A DNA stretch of 64,000 nucleotides from Microbacterium sp. Leaf151 (GTDB taxonomy: Bacteria > Actinomycetota > Actinomycetes > Actinomycetales > Microbacteriaceae). Each line of letters begins with the position of its first letter. Within the stretch, counting starts at the first letter, position 1. The notes under the pieces were generated by a model. The model saw only the letters and a list, made by a program, of their open reading frames with translations. It had not been told where the DNA came from and made no database searches. This document shows, piece by piece, positions 28,673 through 36,314 of this stretch. Both the position numbers and the translations under genes were made by a program. The stretch covers positions 708,485 to 772,484 of the forward strand of contig NZ_LMOR01000004.1 in the NCBI RefSeq assembly GCF_001424225.1, in the 5' to 3' direction.

Positions 28673-29391
28673 CGGGTGGCGAGGGTGAGGGAGTGCAGCG
28701 CGGTGACGTCGTCGACGACGGCGTCGGCTCCGGCCTCGTCGAGGCGGTCGCGGTTGTGGGCGCCGGACAATACTCCGACGACGAGTCCGGCTCCCGCGGC
28801 GCGTCCGGAGAGGACGTCGCTCGCGGTGTCGCCGACGACGGCGACGGCGCTCATGGCGCTGACGCCGGCGCGGAGCGCAGCGGTGAGCACCAGGTCGGGA
28901 GCGGGGCGGCCCCGTCCGGCGTCGACGGGCGAGAGGGCGATGTCGACGAGGTCGGCCCAGCCGAGCGCCTCGAGGATCGCGTCTCGAGTGACGGGTGCGA
29001 AGCCCGTCGTGAGGGCGACGACGAGGCCGGAGGTGCGCAGCGATCGGATGACCTCCTCGGCGCCCGGGAGAGGGGCGGCAGCCCCTTCGGTGATCAGCTC
29101 GGCGTAGGCGTCCTCGAAGGCGGCCGTCGCTCGCTCCGCCGCCGCCGTGTCGCCGCCGGCGAGATGAGTGAAGACGTCGATCTTCGACTGCCCCATGGTG
29201 TGCCGGACGTACTCGAGCGCCTCCGCCCAAGGCAGGCGGTCGGCGACTCCGGTGCGCTCGGCGGCGCGCTGGAACGCCTGCTCGACGACTCCGTCATCGG
29301 CGACGGTGGTGCCGGCCATGTCCAGCACGACGAGCTCGATGCCCGTCAGAGCCGGGCCGAGGGTCGAGGGGGTGGGGGTGAGAGTGGTCAT
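28669..29391 (-). CDS. Phosphonatase-like HAD hydrolase (PhnX-like)
   Basis: A 240-residue HAD hydrolase. Motif I is LDMAGTT with nucleophile Asp24, the AGTT form seen in phosphonoacetaldehyde hydrolase. In the cap region MGQSKIDVF aligns by eye with the PhnX MGxxKID segment, whose Lys forms the Schiff base; this would make Lys70 that residue. Motif II is LTTGF and motif IV GDTASDV. Expected activity is C-P cleavage of phosphonoacetaldehyde to acetaldehyde and phosphate, or a related substrate (TIGR03351 group). It overlaps its neighbours on both sides by ATGA. Confidence 0.83.
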   Translation of the reverse strand: MTTLTPTPSTLGPALTGIELVVLDMAGTTVADDGVVEQAFQRAAERTGVADRLPWAEALEYVRHTMGQSKIDVFTHLAGGDTAAAERATAAFEDAYAELITEGAAAPLPGAEEVIRSLRTSGLVVALTTGFAPVTRDAILEALGWADLVDIALSPVDAGRGRPAPDLVLTAALRAGVSAMSAVAVVGDTASDVLSGRAAGAGLVVGVLSGAHNRDRLDEAGADAVVDDVTALHSLTLATR

Positions 29392-30563
29392 CGGGTGCCT
29401 TCCGCGGTGATGAGAGGTGATGAGAGTGGGGTGGAGGTGGTGTCGAACCGTCCGGCGAGGACGGTCTCGGTGAGTCCGAGACCGGTCGTCATCCCGATGC
29501 CGGTGGTGACGGTGAGGACGAGCACGCCCGGGGCCGGTTCGGCGACGAGGAACTCGTCGCGACCGCTCGCGTACACGCCCTGCCACCGTTCGATCACCCG
29601 TGCGGGTGCTCCGAAGAGGTGCTCGGTCTCGGCGAGGAGCAGGTCCGCCACGGTCTCGGACTGGAAGGGCTCCGGGCTCACGGAGCGGTGGTGGGAGTCG
29701 CCGACGACGATGGAGCCGTCGGGCAGCTGGGTGTACATCTGGTTCAAGTCGATCCCGGCGAGATCGGGGCGACCGGCGTGCAGACGCGCCCGCACCGCGG
29801 CGGCTTCCGGCAGGGTCGCGAATCCGCTGTACCGGATCAGCGACCACCCGGTGAGGAGCGGGGCGCTCAGCGGTGCTGAGAGCGGGAGCTCCACACGCAT
29901 CATGTCGAGCGAGCAGCGCAGCACGTCGTCCGCCTCCGCCAGCTCGGGGAAGAGCTGGTCGATGTCGTGATTGACCGCGACCACGATCGTGTCGGCCGCG
30001 ACGTCTCCGCGACTGGTCTGGACGACGCCCTCGCGGACCTGCCCGACGGCGGTGCGCATCCGGAACTCGACACCGAGGGAGCCGAGGTACCGCACGATCG
30101 CCGCAGCGGCCGACCGCGGATCCGTCTGCAGGTCGTAGGGCAGCACGGCACCGCCGACGATGTCGCCGGGAGCGACGGGGACGGCCGAGGTCGTCTCGCG
30201 GGCGTCCAGCAAGCGGATCTCGGCGCCGTCGCCGAATCCGACGGCGGGGCGCTCGGCTGCGGCGGCGAGCAGCGCCTGCTCGTCCTCGTGCCGGGCGACG
30301 ATGTGCGTGCCGCTCGCGCGGAGCCAGAAGCGGGCGTCGCGGGCGAGCCGCAGCCATGCCTCTCGGGCGGCGAGGCTGTAGGTCAGCGCCTGGCCGCTCT
30401 GCGGGGTGAAGCAGAGGTGCCCGAAGTTGCGCACCGTCGCGCCGACGGGCTCGGCGGTACGGTCGAGCACGACGACGCGGAGTCCGCGTCTCGCGGCGGC
30501 GTACGCGGCGCCGAGGCCGACGATGCCGGAGCCGACGACGGCGACGTCGTACCGGCCGCTCAT
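29388..30563 (-). CDS. FAD-dependent oxidoreductase of phosphonate loci (HpnW/TIGR03364 type)
   Basis: A 391-residue DAO-fold flavoenzyme. It has the dinucleotide motif VVGSGIVGLGAAYAAARRG at residues 9-27, the acidic VLDR strand end, VRNFGHLCFTPQSGQ, and a C-terminal FAD segment TVTTGIGMTTGLGLTE. Close relatives occur next to phosphonate transporters and oxidise amines such as aminoethylphosphonate or its N-methyl form. Here it replaces the usual PhnW transaminase, which is absent. Expected product is phosphonoacetaldehyde for the next enzyme. ATGA overlaps with phnE and the phosphonatase-like gene. Confidence 0.85.
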   Translation of the reverse strand: MSGRYDVAVVGSGIVGLGAAYAAARRGLRVVVLDRTAEPVGATVRNFGHLCFTPQSGQALTYSLAAREAWLRLARDARFWLRASGTHIVARHEDEQALLAAAAERPAVGFGDGAEIRLLDARETTSAVPVAPGDIVGGAVLPYDLQTDPRSAAAAIVRYLGSLGVEFRMRTAVGQVREGVVQTSRGDVAADTIVVAVNHDIDQLFPELAEADDVLRCSLDMMRVELPLSAPLSAPLLTGWSLIRYSGFATLPEAAAVRARLHAGRPDLAGIDLNQMYTQLPDGSIVVGDSHHRSVSPEPFQSETVADLLLAETEHLFGAPARVIERWQGVYASGRDEFLVAEPAPGVLVLTVTTGIGMTTGLGLTETVLAGRFDTTSTPLSSPLITAEGTR

Positions 30564-32287
30564 CGGAACACCCGGCGCAGCCACGTCGCGAGCCCCTCGA
30601 CCAGCAGCACGGTCACCAGGATCATCAGCACGATCGCGGTCACGGTGGCGTAGTTCGAGCCCTGCGCCGCGTTCAGCAGGTAGTAGCCGATGCCGCCGCC
30701 GCCAACGATGCCCAGCAGCGTAGCCGCCCGAATGTTCGTGTCGAGCAGGTAGAAGGTGTGCCCCAGCATCGCGCGGGCTCCCTGCGACAGGGTCGATCCC
30801 GCATAGACCTGGAAGCGGGTGGCGCCGGCCGCCGTGAGCGCCCGCTCGGGCCCGGCGTCGACCTCCTCGAGGGAATCGGCGATCAGCTTGCCGAGCAGTC
30901 CGATTCCTCCGACGGCCAGGGCGATGGTGCCGGCCTGAGTGCCGAGACCCGAGATCACGATGAAGACGATCGCGAGGATTAGCTCGGGCACTCCTCGCAC
31001 CGCGACCAGGAGCAGGCGGAATCCGCCGCGCGCAGTGGGGTTCGGTGCGACGTTGCGGGCGGCGAGGGAGCCGATCACGATAGACGCGAGGAGCGTCAGC
31101 AGTGTCGCGGCGAGGGCGATCGCGATGGTCTCGCGCATGGCCTCGACCATCTGCGCCGTGTCGTAGCTCCCGAACGACGGCGGCCAGAACTGCACGGCCA
31201 CCGCGGGGATCCGCGCCCAGAACGTCGCGAAGTCGCTCCATGTGATGTCGCTGACGACGACTCCCCCGATGACCGCCGCGACAGCGACGACGCCCGCGAT
31301 CGCGGTGCGGAGTCGCGCCGGCGTCCAGGGCCGGCGTAGCGCCGCCTCCGGGGTGGCGGCCGCGAGTGGGACGGAGGGTGCCGCCGGTTCACGGCGGCGG
31401 AGGCGCCGCATCATCGCGTCGACCGGCCCTGACGAGGGGGCGCCCTTGCCGAGCATGGCGGTGCGGACGGAGCTCGAGACGATCTCCATCGCCACGCAGA
31501 GCGCGAAGATGACGATCGCGATGCCGATGCCGCGCCCGTACTGCAGCGACTTGAAGGCGTAGGACATCTCGAGCCCCAGGCCGGCGACTCCGACGTAGCC
31601 GAGGATCACGGAGCCGCGCAGGTTGATGTCGTTGCGGTGCAGCACCGTCGCGACCCAAGAGGGGAGGACCTGAGGCAGGACACCGGAGGTGAACTCCTGC
31701 AGCTTCGAGCCGCCAGCGGCGCGGATCGCGAGCCGGGGACCCTCGTCGATCTGCTCGATCGCGTCGGCGAACAGCTTGGAGATCATGCCCACCGAGTGCA
31801 GGCCGATCGCGAGGATGCCCGGCAGGGAGCCGAGGGAGAAGAGGAGAACGAACGCCATCGCGAGGACCACGTCGGGGACGGCCCTGGCGAGGACGCCGAG
31901 GAAGCGGGCCGCTGCACGCCAGCCGTTGCCGGGAGTGGTGTTCGAGGCGGCGAGATACGCGAGCGGGACCGAGAGGACCGCGGCGAGAAGGGTTCCGGTG
32001 AGGACGAGGCCGAGCGTCAGCGCCGTCAGGGCGAGGAGCTCGGGGGCGTCGGGGAAGGTGATTGCGCCGACTCGGACGAAGAAGCGCTCGGCGTTCGACA
32101 GCGACTGGATCATCCGCGGGACAGAAATGTCGATCTCGACCAGGGCGCCGATCGAGACGACGACGAGGGCGACGAGCGTGAGGACAGCGGCGATCCGCTC
32201 GGGGGAGCGGCGGGGGCGCGGGGCGCGCTCGGCGACGCCGGCCGAACCGGCCCCCGAGCGCAGGCGGGGAGGGAGCGTGACCGTCAC
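30560..32287 (-). CDS. phnE: Phosphonate ABC permease, two fused PhnE domains
   Basis: A 575-residue permease made of two BPD_transp_1 units in tandem. Each half contains the PhnE coupling segment: IGLHSVGMISKLFADAIEQIDEGP in the first and GGIGLLGKLIADSLEEVDAGP in the second, followed by an inner-membrane docking loop. The linker near residues 275-310 is basic and Pro-rich. A single fused chain should form the whole channel, whereas most loci use one or two separate PhnE chains. GTG 32287 overlaps the phnC stop (GTGA), and the gene overlaps the oxidase gene by ATGA. Confidence 0.9.
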   Translation of the reverse strand: MTVTLPPRLRSGAGSAGVAERAPRPRRSPERIAAVLTLVALVVVSIGALVEIDISVPRMIQSLSNAERFFVRVGAITFPDAPELLALTALTLGLVLTGTLLAAVLSVPLAYLAASNTTPGNGWRAAARFLGVLARAVPDVVLAMAFVLLFSLGSLPGILAIGLHSVGMISKLFADAIEQIDEGPRLAIRAAGGSKLQEFTSGVLPQVLPSWVATVLHRNDINLRGSVILGYVGVAGLGLEMSYAFKSLQYGRGIGIAIVIFALCVAMEIVSSSVRTAMLGKGAPSSGPVDAMMRRLRRREPAAPSVPLAAATPEAALRRPWTPARLRTAIAGVVAVAAVIGGVVVSDITWSDFATFWARIPAVAVQFWPPSFGSYDTAQMVEAMRETIAIALAATLLTLLASIVIGSLAARNVAPNPTARGGFRLLLVAVRGVPELILAIVFIVISGLGTQAGTIALAVGGIGLLGKLIADSLEEVDAGPERALTAAGATRFQVYAGSTLSQGARAMLGHTFYLLDTNIRAATLLGIVGGGGIGYYLLNAAQGSNYATVTAIVLMILVTVLLVEGLATWLRRVFR

Positions 32288-33114
32288 TTCGCCGCCTCCG
32301 GGGTGAGGAGCTCGTTCTGCACGGCCTGCAGCTCGGAGGTCGTGGTGGCGACGCGACCGTAGATCTCCATCACCTCGGCCTTGCTGAGGCCTGCAGAGGG
32401 GGTGTCGAGGACGACGGCGCCGTGACGGAGGCCGACGATGCGGTCGGCCCACGAGATGGCGAGGTCGACCTGGTGCAGGCTGCAGATCACCGTGAGCCCC
32501 TCCTCCGACGCGATCTCGCGGATGAGGCTCATCACCTGGTCGCTGGACTCAGGGTCGAGGGAGGCGACTGGCTCGTCGGCGAGGAGGATGCTCGGGTTCT
32601 GCATGAGAGCCCGGGCGATGGCCACGCGCTGCTGCTGTCCACCCGACAGGGTGTCGGCCCGCTGGTAAGCGCGCTCGAGCAGTCCGACGCGGTCGAGGTG
32701 CTGCAGTGCGCGCAGCTTCTTCGATCTCGGGTAGCTCCACAGGCCCAGGCGCGGGCCGCGCAGCTCGGCGAGGGCTCCGGTCAGCACGTTCTCGAGGACG
32801 GTGAGCGAGGGCACGAGCTCGAACTGCTGGAAGATGAAGCCGACCTGGCCCCGCAGCTCCCGCAGTCGTCGCCCGCGGAGGACCGGCACCTCCTCGCCGA
32901 GCACTGAGACGAATCCGCTGGTGGGGATCTCGAGGGCGTCGAGGTGGCGCAGGAGGGTGGACTTGCCCGACCCGGAGAGGCCGAGGAGAACGACGATCTC
33001 GCCGCGGCGGACCGTGAGCGACACCCTGTCGAGGGCGGTCGTGGTGCCGAATCTCTTGGTGACATCGGTGATCGTGACCACGGTGTCGGTCGTCGAGGCG
33101 GGAGTTGTCGTCAT
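32284..33114 (-). CDS. phnC: Phosphonate ABC transporter ATP-binding protein
   Basis: A 276-residue ABC ATPase. Walker A is GLSGSGKS at 45-52, the Q-loop FIFQQFELVPSLTVLENVLTG matches PhnC, the signature is LSGGQQQRVAIARAL, Walker B ILLADEPVASLDP, and the switch His is in SLHQVDLA. The segment from VLENVLTG through GLWSYP is typical of PhnC-type importers. It starts 39 bp after phnD and overlaps phnE by 4 bp. It drives uptake of a phosphonate through PhnE with PhnD. Confidence 0.93.
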   Translation of the reverse strand: MTTTPASTTDTVVTITDVTKRFGTTTALDRVSLTVRRGEIVVLLGLSGSGKSTLLRHLDALEIPTSGFVSVLGEEVPVLRGRRLRELRGQVGFIFQQFELVPSLTVLENVLTGALAELRGPRLGLWSYPRSKKLRALQHLDRVGLLERAYQRADTLSGGQQQRVAIARALMQNPSILLADEPVASLDPESSDQVMSLIREIASEEGLTVICSLHQVDLAISWADRIVGLRHGAVVLDTPSAGLSKAEVMEIYGRVATTTSELQAVQNELLTPEAAK

Positions 33115-33153
33115 GGCCTTCTCCAGGTCGGGTTCGTTAGCGTCGCCGGTCGG

Positions 33154-34080
33154 CTACTTCTGACACTGCGTGGCGTTGGTGACCTCGCAGATGTCGCGGA
33201 TCTGGTCGTAGTAGGCGTCGTCGACCGGGGTGGTCGCGTAGAAGACGCTGCGGAAGCCGTCGGTGTCGGCCGACTCGACGCCGGAGGCGATGATGTCGTC
33301 GATGGTGACCTCGCCGAGGATGTCGCGCAGTTGCTCCTTGACGTCGTCCGGGAGGGTGTCCGACTCGACGATCGGGGCACCGGGGACCATGGTCTTGGCG
33401 ATGACGTCGACCTTGTCGGACTTCTCGACCTCGCTGTCCTCGGCGAAGCCAGCCTCGCACTCGACGCCCTCGCCCACCTTCTGGACGCTGACGTCGTGCT
33501 TGCCCGCGAAGACCGGCGTGATGTCGGTCTCGGGGTCGATGCCGGCCTCGATCAGGTTGTAGGAGGGGAAGAGGTAACCGGAGGTGGAGGACGGGTCGAC
33601 GAAGCAGACCTTCTTGCCCTTCATCCCGGCGAGATCCGTGATGGTGCTGCCCTTGGGGACGATCGCCTCGGAGTAGTAGCCCGGCTCCTGGCCCTCCGCC
33701 GTGGTGATCGAGGAGATCGGAGTGAGCTGGGCGCCGTTGTTGACTGCCGTTACGTAGGTGAAGCCCGAGAAGGAGGCGACGTCGACCTGGCCGGCGATGG
33801 CCGCCTCGATGAGGGCCGCGTAGTCGGTCGACTCGTTGTACTCGACGGTCTTGCCGGTCTCCTGCGCGATGTAGTCCATCAGCGGCTGGTAGTTGGTCTC
33901 GGTGTCGACCGAGTCGGGGACGACGCCGAAGACGAGGGTGTCGGAGTCGACGGCGTAGCCGGCGCCCGCGTCGGCGGAGTCCGTCCCGGCGGCAGTGGAG
34001 GCGCCGGAGCAGCCGGCCAGGAGCGTGAGGGCACTGGCGACGGCGAGCGTCGCGATCGAGATACGTGCGCGGGTGTTCAT
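33154..34080 (-). CDS. phnD: Phosphonate ABC transporter substrate-binding lipoprotein
   Basis: A 308-residue lipoprotein with lipobox LAGC (Cys24). The mature type II binding protein shows PhnD features: LVFGVVPDSVDTETNYQPLM, TDYAALIEAAIAGQVDVASF and SSTSGYLFPSYNLIEAG. It captures phosphonate outside the membrane for PhnE-PhnC. It is the first gene of the minus-strand operon, divergent from GntR with a HutC-type operator 70 bp upstream. An RBS-like AGGCGA precedes the ATG. The precise phosphonate cannot be judged. Confidence 0.92.
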   Translation of the reverse strand: MNTRARISIATLAVASALTLLAGCSGASTAAGTDSADAGAGYAVDSDTLVFGVVPDSVDTETNYQPLMDYIAQETGKTVEYNESTDYAALIEAAIAGQVDVASFSGFTYVTAVNNGAQLTPISSITTAEGQEPGYYSEAIVPKGSTITDLAGMKGKKVCFVDPSSTSGYLFPSYNLIEAGIDPETDITPVFAGKHDVSVQKVGEGVECEAGFAEDSEVEKSDKVDVIAKTMVPGAPIVESDTLPDDVKEQLRDILGEVTIDDIIASGVESADTDGFRSVFYATTPVDDAYYDQIRDICEVTNATQCQK

Positions 34081-34151
34081 GATCGCCTTTCAAGCAGGAG
34101 GAGGAGGGATGTCAAAGGGGACGACAGGAACATTGCCGCATCTCAAGCAGC

Positions 34152-34161
34152 GGTGTATACC
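34152..34161. promoter_or_regulatory. HutC/GntR-type operator GGTGTATACC
   Basis: GGTGTATACC fits the GGTNTANACC consensus of HutC-subfamily GntR regulators exactly. It lies between phnD (72 bp upstream of its start) and the gntR gene (128 bp upstream of its start), in an AT-rich 208-bp divergent region. The neighbouring GntR protein is of this subfamily, making it the likely ligand-controlled site. Confidence 0.68.
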
Positions 34162-34288
34162 TACGTGCCTATTATTCACGACGTGTTAACCCAACTTAGG
34201 AAACCGACTCGTGCGGATCTTCTTCGCATTTCCCTACTGTCCGGCTCGTCAGCGGCCCCTGCAGGCTTCCGGCCCGTAAGGTGCCTAT

Positions 34289-35038
34289 GTGGCAGAGGTG
34301 ATGTACAAGACGATTGCCGACGACCTGCGTCGGGCGATCGCGAGCGGGCGCCTCGCCCCCGGCGACGAGGTACCGACTGAGGGCGAACTCGCGGCGAAGT
34401 GGGACACCTCCCGCGGCCCGATCCGGAACGCACTGGCGGCCCTGCGCAGCGAGGGCCTCATCGAGACGACACGGGGCCGGCCGAGCCGGGTCATCGAACG
34501 CAAGACCCAGCAGGCCGTCGACGTCTCGATCCCCTTCACCCGGTGGGCGCGCACCATGGGAGCCCGACCGGGCGCTGTCACGCAGCAGGTCTCGCTCCGC
34601 CGCTCCGACGACGACCAGGCGGCACTGCTCGGGATCGAGCCCGGCGACCTGGTCGTCGACGTCCTACGCCTGCGCTCCCTCGACGGGCGGCCGACCATGC
34701 TCGAGCGCCTCACCTTCATCGAGCCCGCAGGCCGCAACCTCTTCGACGTCGACCTCGACACGATCTCGATCACCGAGTTCCTCGAATCACGCGGCTGGAA
34801 ATCGGCCGAGGTCGATCACGAGATCGACGCCGTCGCGGCCGACGACACCGACGCCCGACTGCTCGAACTCGCCCCGGGCTCGCCGGTGCTGCGCCTTCAT
34901 CGCGTCACGCGCGACGCCGCCGGCCGGACCTTCGAGGCCTCCGACGACCGCTATCGCAGCGACATCGTCCGGTTCACCGTCTCCGCTACCGGACGCCGCC
35001 GCGACGGCGACCATTTCATCCGGCCCGTCGGCGTCTGA
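34289..35038 (+). CDS. GntR family regulator, HutC/PhnF-like
   Basis: A 249-residue regulator. The N-terminal winged helix contains YKTIADDLRRAIASGRLAPGDEVPTEGELAAKW and the recognition-helix segment SRGPIRNALAALRSEGLI. The C-terminal UTRA-type sensing domain includes VVDVLRLRSLDGRPTMLERL and a terminal FRFTVSAT-like strand. It probably represses the divergent phosphonate operon through the GGTGTATACC site and is released by a phosphonate or related ligand; the ligand is inferred. GTG 34289 may be leaderless; ATG 34301, 12 bp later with AGAGG upstream, is the alternative. Converges with the EamA gene. Confidence 0.86.
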   Translation: MAEVMYKTIADDLRRAIASGRLAPGDEVPTEGELAAKWDTSRGPIRNALAALRSEGLIETTRGRPSRVIERKTQQAVDVSIPFTRWARTMGARPGAVTQQVSLRRSDDDQAALLGIEPGDLVVDVLRLRSLDGRPTMLERLTFIEPAGRNLFDVDLDTISITEFLESRGWKSAEVDHEIDAVAADDTDARLLELAPGSPVLRLHRVTRDAAGRTFEASDDRYRSDIVRFTVSATGRRRDGDHFIRPVGV

Positions 35039-35053
35039 GCAGGCCCACGCGAC

Positions 35054-35932
35054 TCAGATCGCCAGGAGCAGCACGCCGACGACGACCACGATCGACGCCG
35101 CGACGCGGCGCGCCGCGAAGCCCTCCCTCAGCACGAGCGCGCCGAACAGCGAGACGAGCACCACGCTCACTTCCCGTACCGGCGCGACGAGCGCGACCGG
35201 CGCCATCGTGACGGCGGTGAGGACCAGGATGTAGGAGAGCGGCGACAGCACTCCGAAGAGGAGGATGCGCGGCCAGTGCGCCCGTGCGACCATGACGAGC
35301 TCGTGCCCGCGCCTGCGGAGGGCGAGCGTGTAGAGCACCACCTCCACGGCGGTGCAGCCGACCATGAAGGCGACCGGGGAGAGGTCCCAGGAGCGGATCA
35401 CGTGCGCATCCCAGATCGTGTACGCCGCGATCGCCACACCGGTGAGCGCTCCATACAGGACGCTCGGGTCGATGCGCGCTCGCCTGGTCCCCGAGGGCAT
35501 CCGGCCTGGATCGATCAGCCCGGTCCCGACGACGGCGACCACGATCACGACGATGCCGACGACGGCGACGGCCGAGATCCGCTCGCCCAGCAGGAGCACG
35601 GCCAAGATCGCGCTCAGCGCCGGACCCGTTCCGCGCGCCGTCGCGTACACGGTCGACAGGCGGCCCCGGGCGTAGCCCTGCTGCAGGACGAGCATGTAGA
35701 CCACGTGCAGTACGCCGGAGGTCACGGCACCGATCGCGAGACCGGATACGACATCGCCGCCCGACCCCAAGCCGCCAGTGAACGGGATCACCGGAACCCA
35801 CAGCACCGTGCTCGCCAGAGCTCCCCACCAGAGGAACGGCAACCCGAGACCGCTTACGCGGTGGGCGAGGATGTTCCACCCCGAGTGGCACACGGCCGCG
35901 GCGAGGACGAGGAAGAGGACGAAGGCAGACAT
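35054..35932 (-). CDS. EamA family membrane transporter
   Basis: A 292-residue protein with ten hydrophobic segments in two EamA repeats. The first is followed by VYATARGTGPALSAILAVLLLGERIS and the second closes VREVSVVLVSLFGALVLREGFAARR, the paired repeat-end motif. It belongs to the drug/metabolite transporter superfamily. It lies 15 bp from the convergent gntR gene and is the right-hand end of the phosphonate block. It may export a metabolite of the pathway, but there is no direct evidence. Unlike the rarD at 16274 it lacks the RarD-specific loop. Confidence 0.84.
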   Translation of the reverse strand: MSAFVLFLVLAAAVCHSGWNILAHRVSGLGLPFLWWGALASTVLWVPVIPFTGGLGSGGDVVSGLAIGAVTSGVLHVVYMLVLQQGYARGRLSTVYATARGTGPALSAILAVLLLGERISAVAVVGIVVIVVAVVGTGLIDPGRMPSGTRRARIDPSVLYGALTGVAIAAYTIWDAHVIRSWDLSPVAFMVGCTAVEVVLYTLALRRRGHELVMVARAHWPRILLFGVLSPLSYILVLTAVTMAPVALVAPVREVSVVLVSLFGALVLREGFAARRVAASIVVVVGVLLLAI

Positions 35933-36314
35933 CAGAGGACCCGATCCGGCCGCGAGGGCGCGACACAGGGGTCCTCCAGGCTTCTATCCCTTGAGATGAC
36001 GGCCCGCCGATGGCGGCGAGGGCCGTGGCGCCGCTCGAACCAGGCGGACGATGAATCGTCCCGGAACCCTAGGCGCTGTCACGACCACCGTAGCGCAGCG
36101 CGGCTGCCGATCGAGGTCGCACCTGTCATCCCCCGACTCAGTGGTCAGGAGGCAAACGATGCTGCAGCTCGGCGGCCCGCGTCCTCGAACTCGACGAGCT
36201 CGAGACCATTACCGGCGACGTCGTCGAATCAGATGCGAGCGTCCGCGTCATCGGCACAAACGAGCGACACGGAGCGGCGTCACAAAGCGGTCAGACAACG
36301 CCGCGATCCACACG
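35933..36314. other. Non-coding gap at the right edge of the phosphonate block
   Basis: No complete gene. The plus strand near 36148-36270 reads, in one frame, as ARVLELDELETITGDVVESD and onward, a protein-like stretch without a start or a family I can name. It may be a gene remnant left at an insertion border. No integrase, tRNA or direct repeat is visible. Confidence 0.35.

Noticed and set aside
28669..30357. A long reading frame continuing upstream of the phosphonatase-like gene through the oxidase gene
   Set aside because: The upstream part is Arg/Pro/Ala-rich shadow sequence of the oxidase in another frame; the ATG at 29391 with the ATGA overlap fits the family start.
36148..36270. A protein-coding fragment in the right-edge gap
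   Set aside because: Reads plausibly in one frame but lacks start, stop context and a nameable family; kept only as a note in the gap entry.
24153..36314. Prophage or integrative element for the phosphonate block
   Set aside because: No integrase, transposase, phage structural gene, tRNA or att-like direct repeat is visible; only an insertion of unknown mechanism is inferred.
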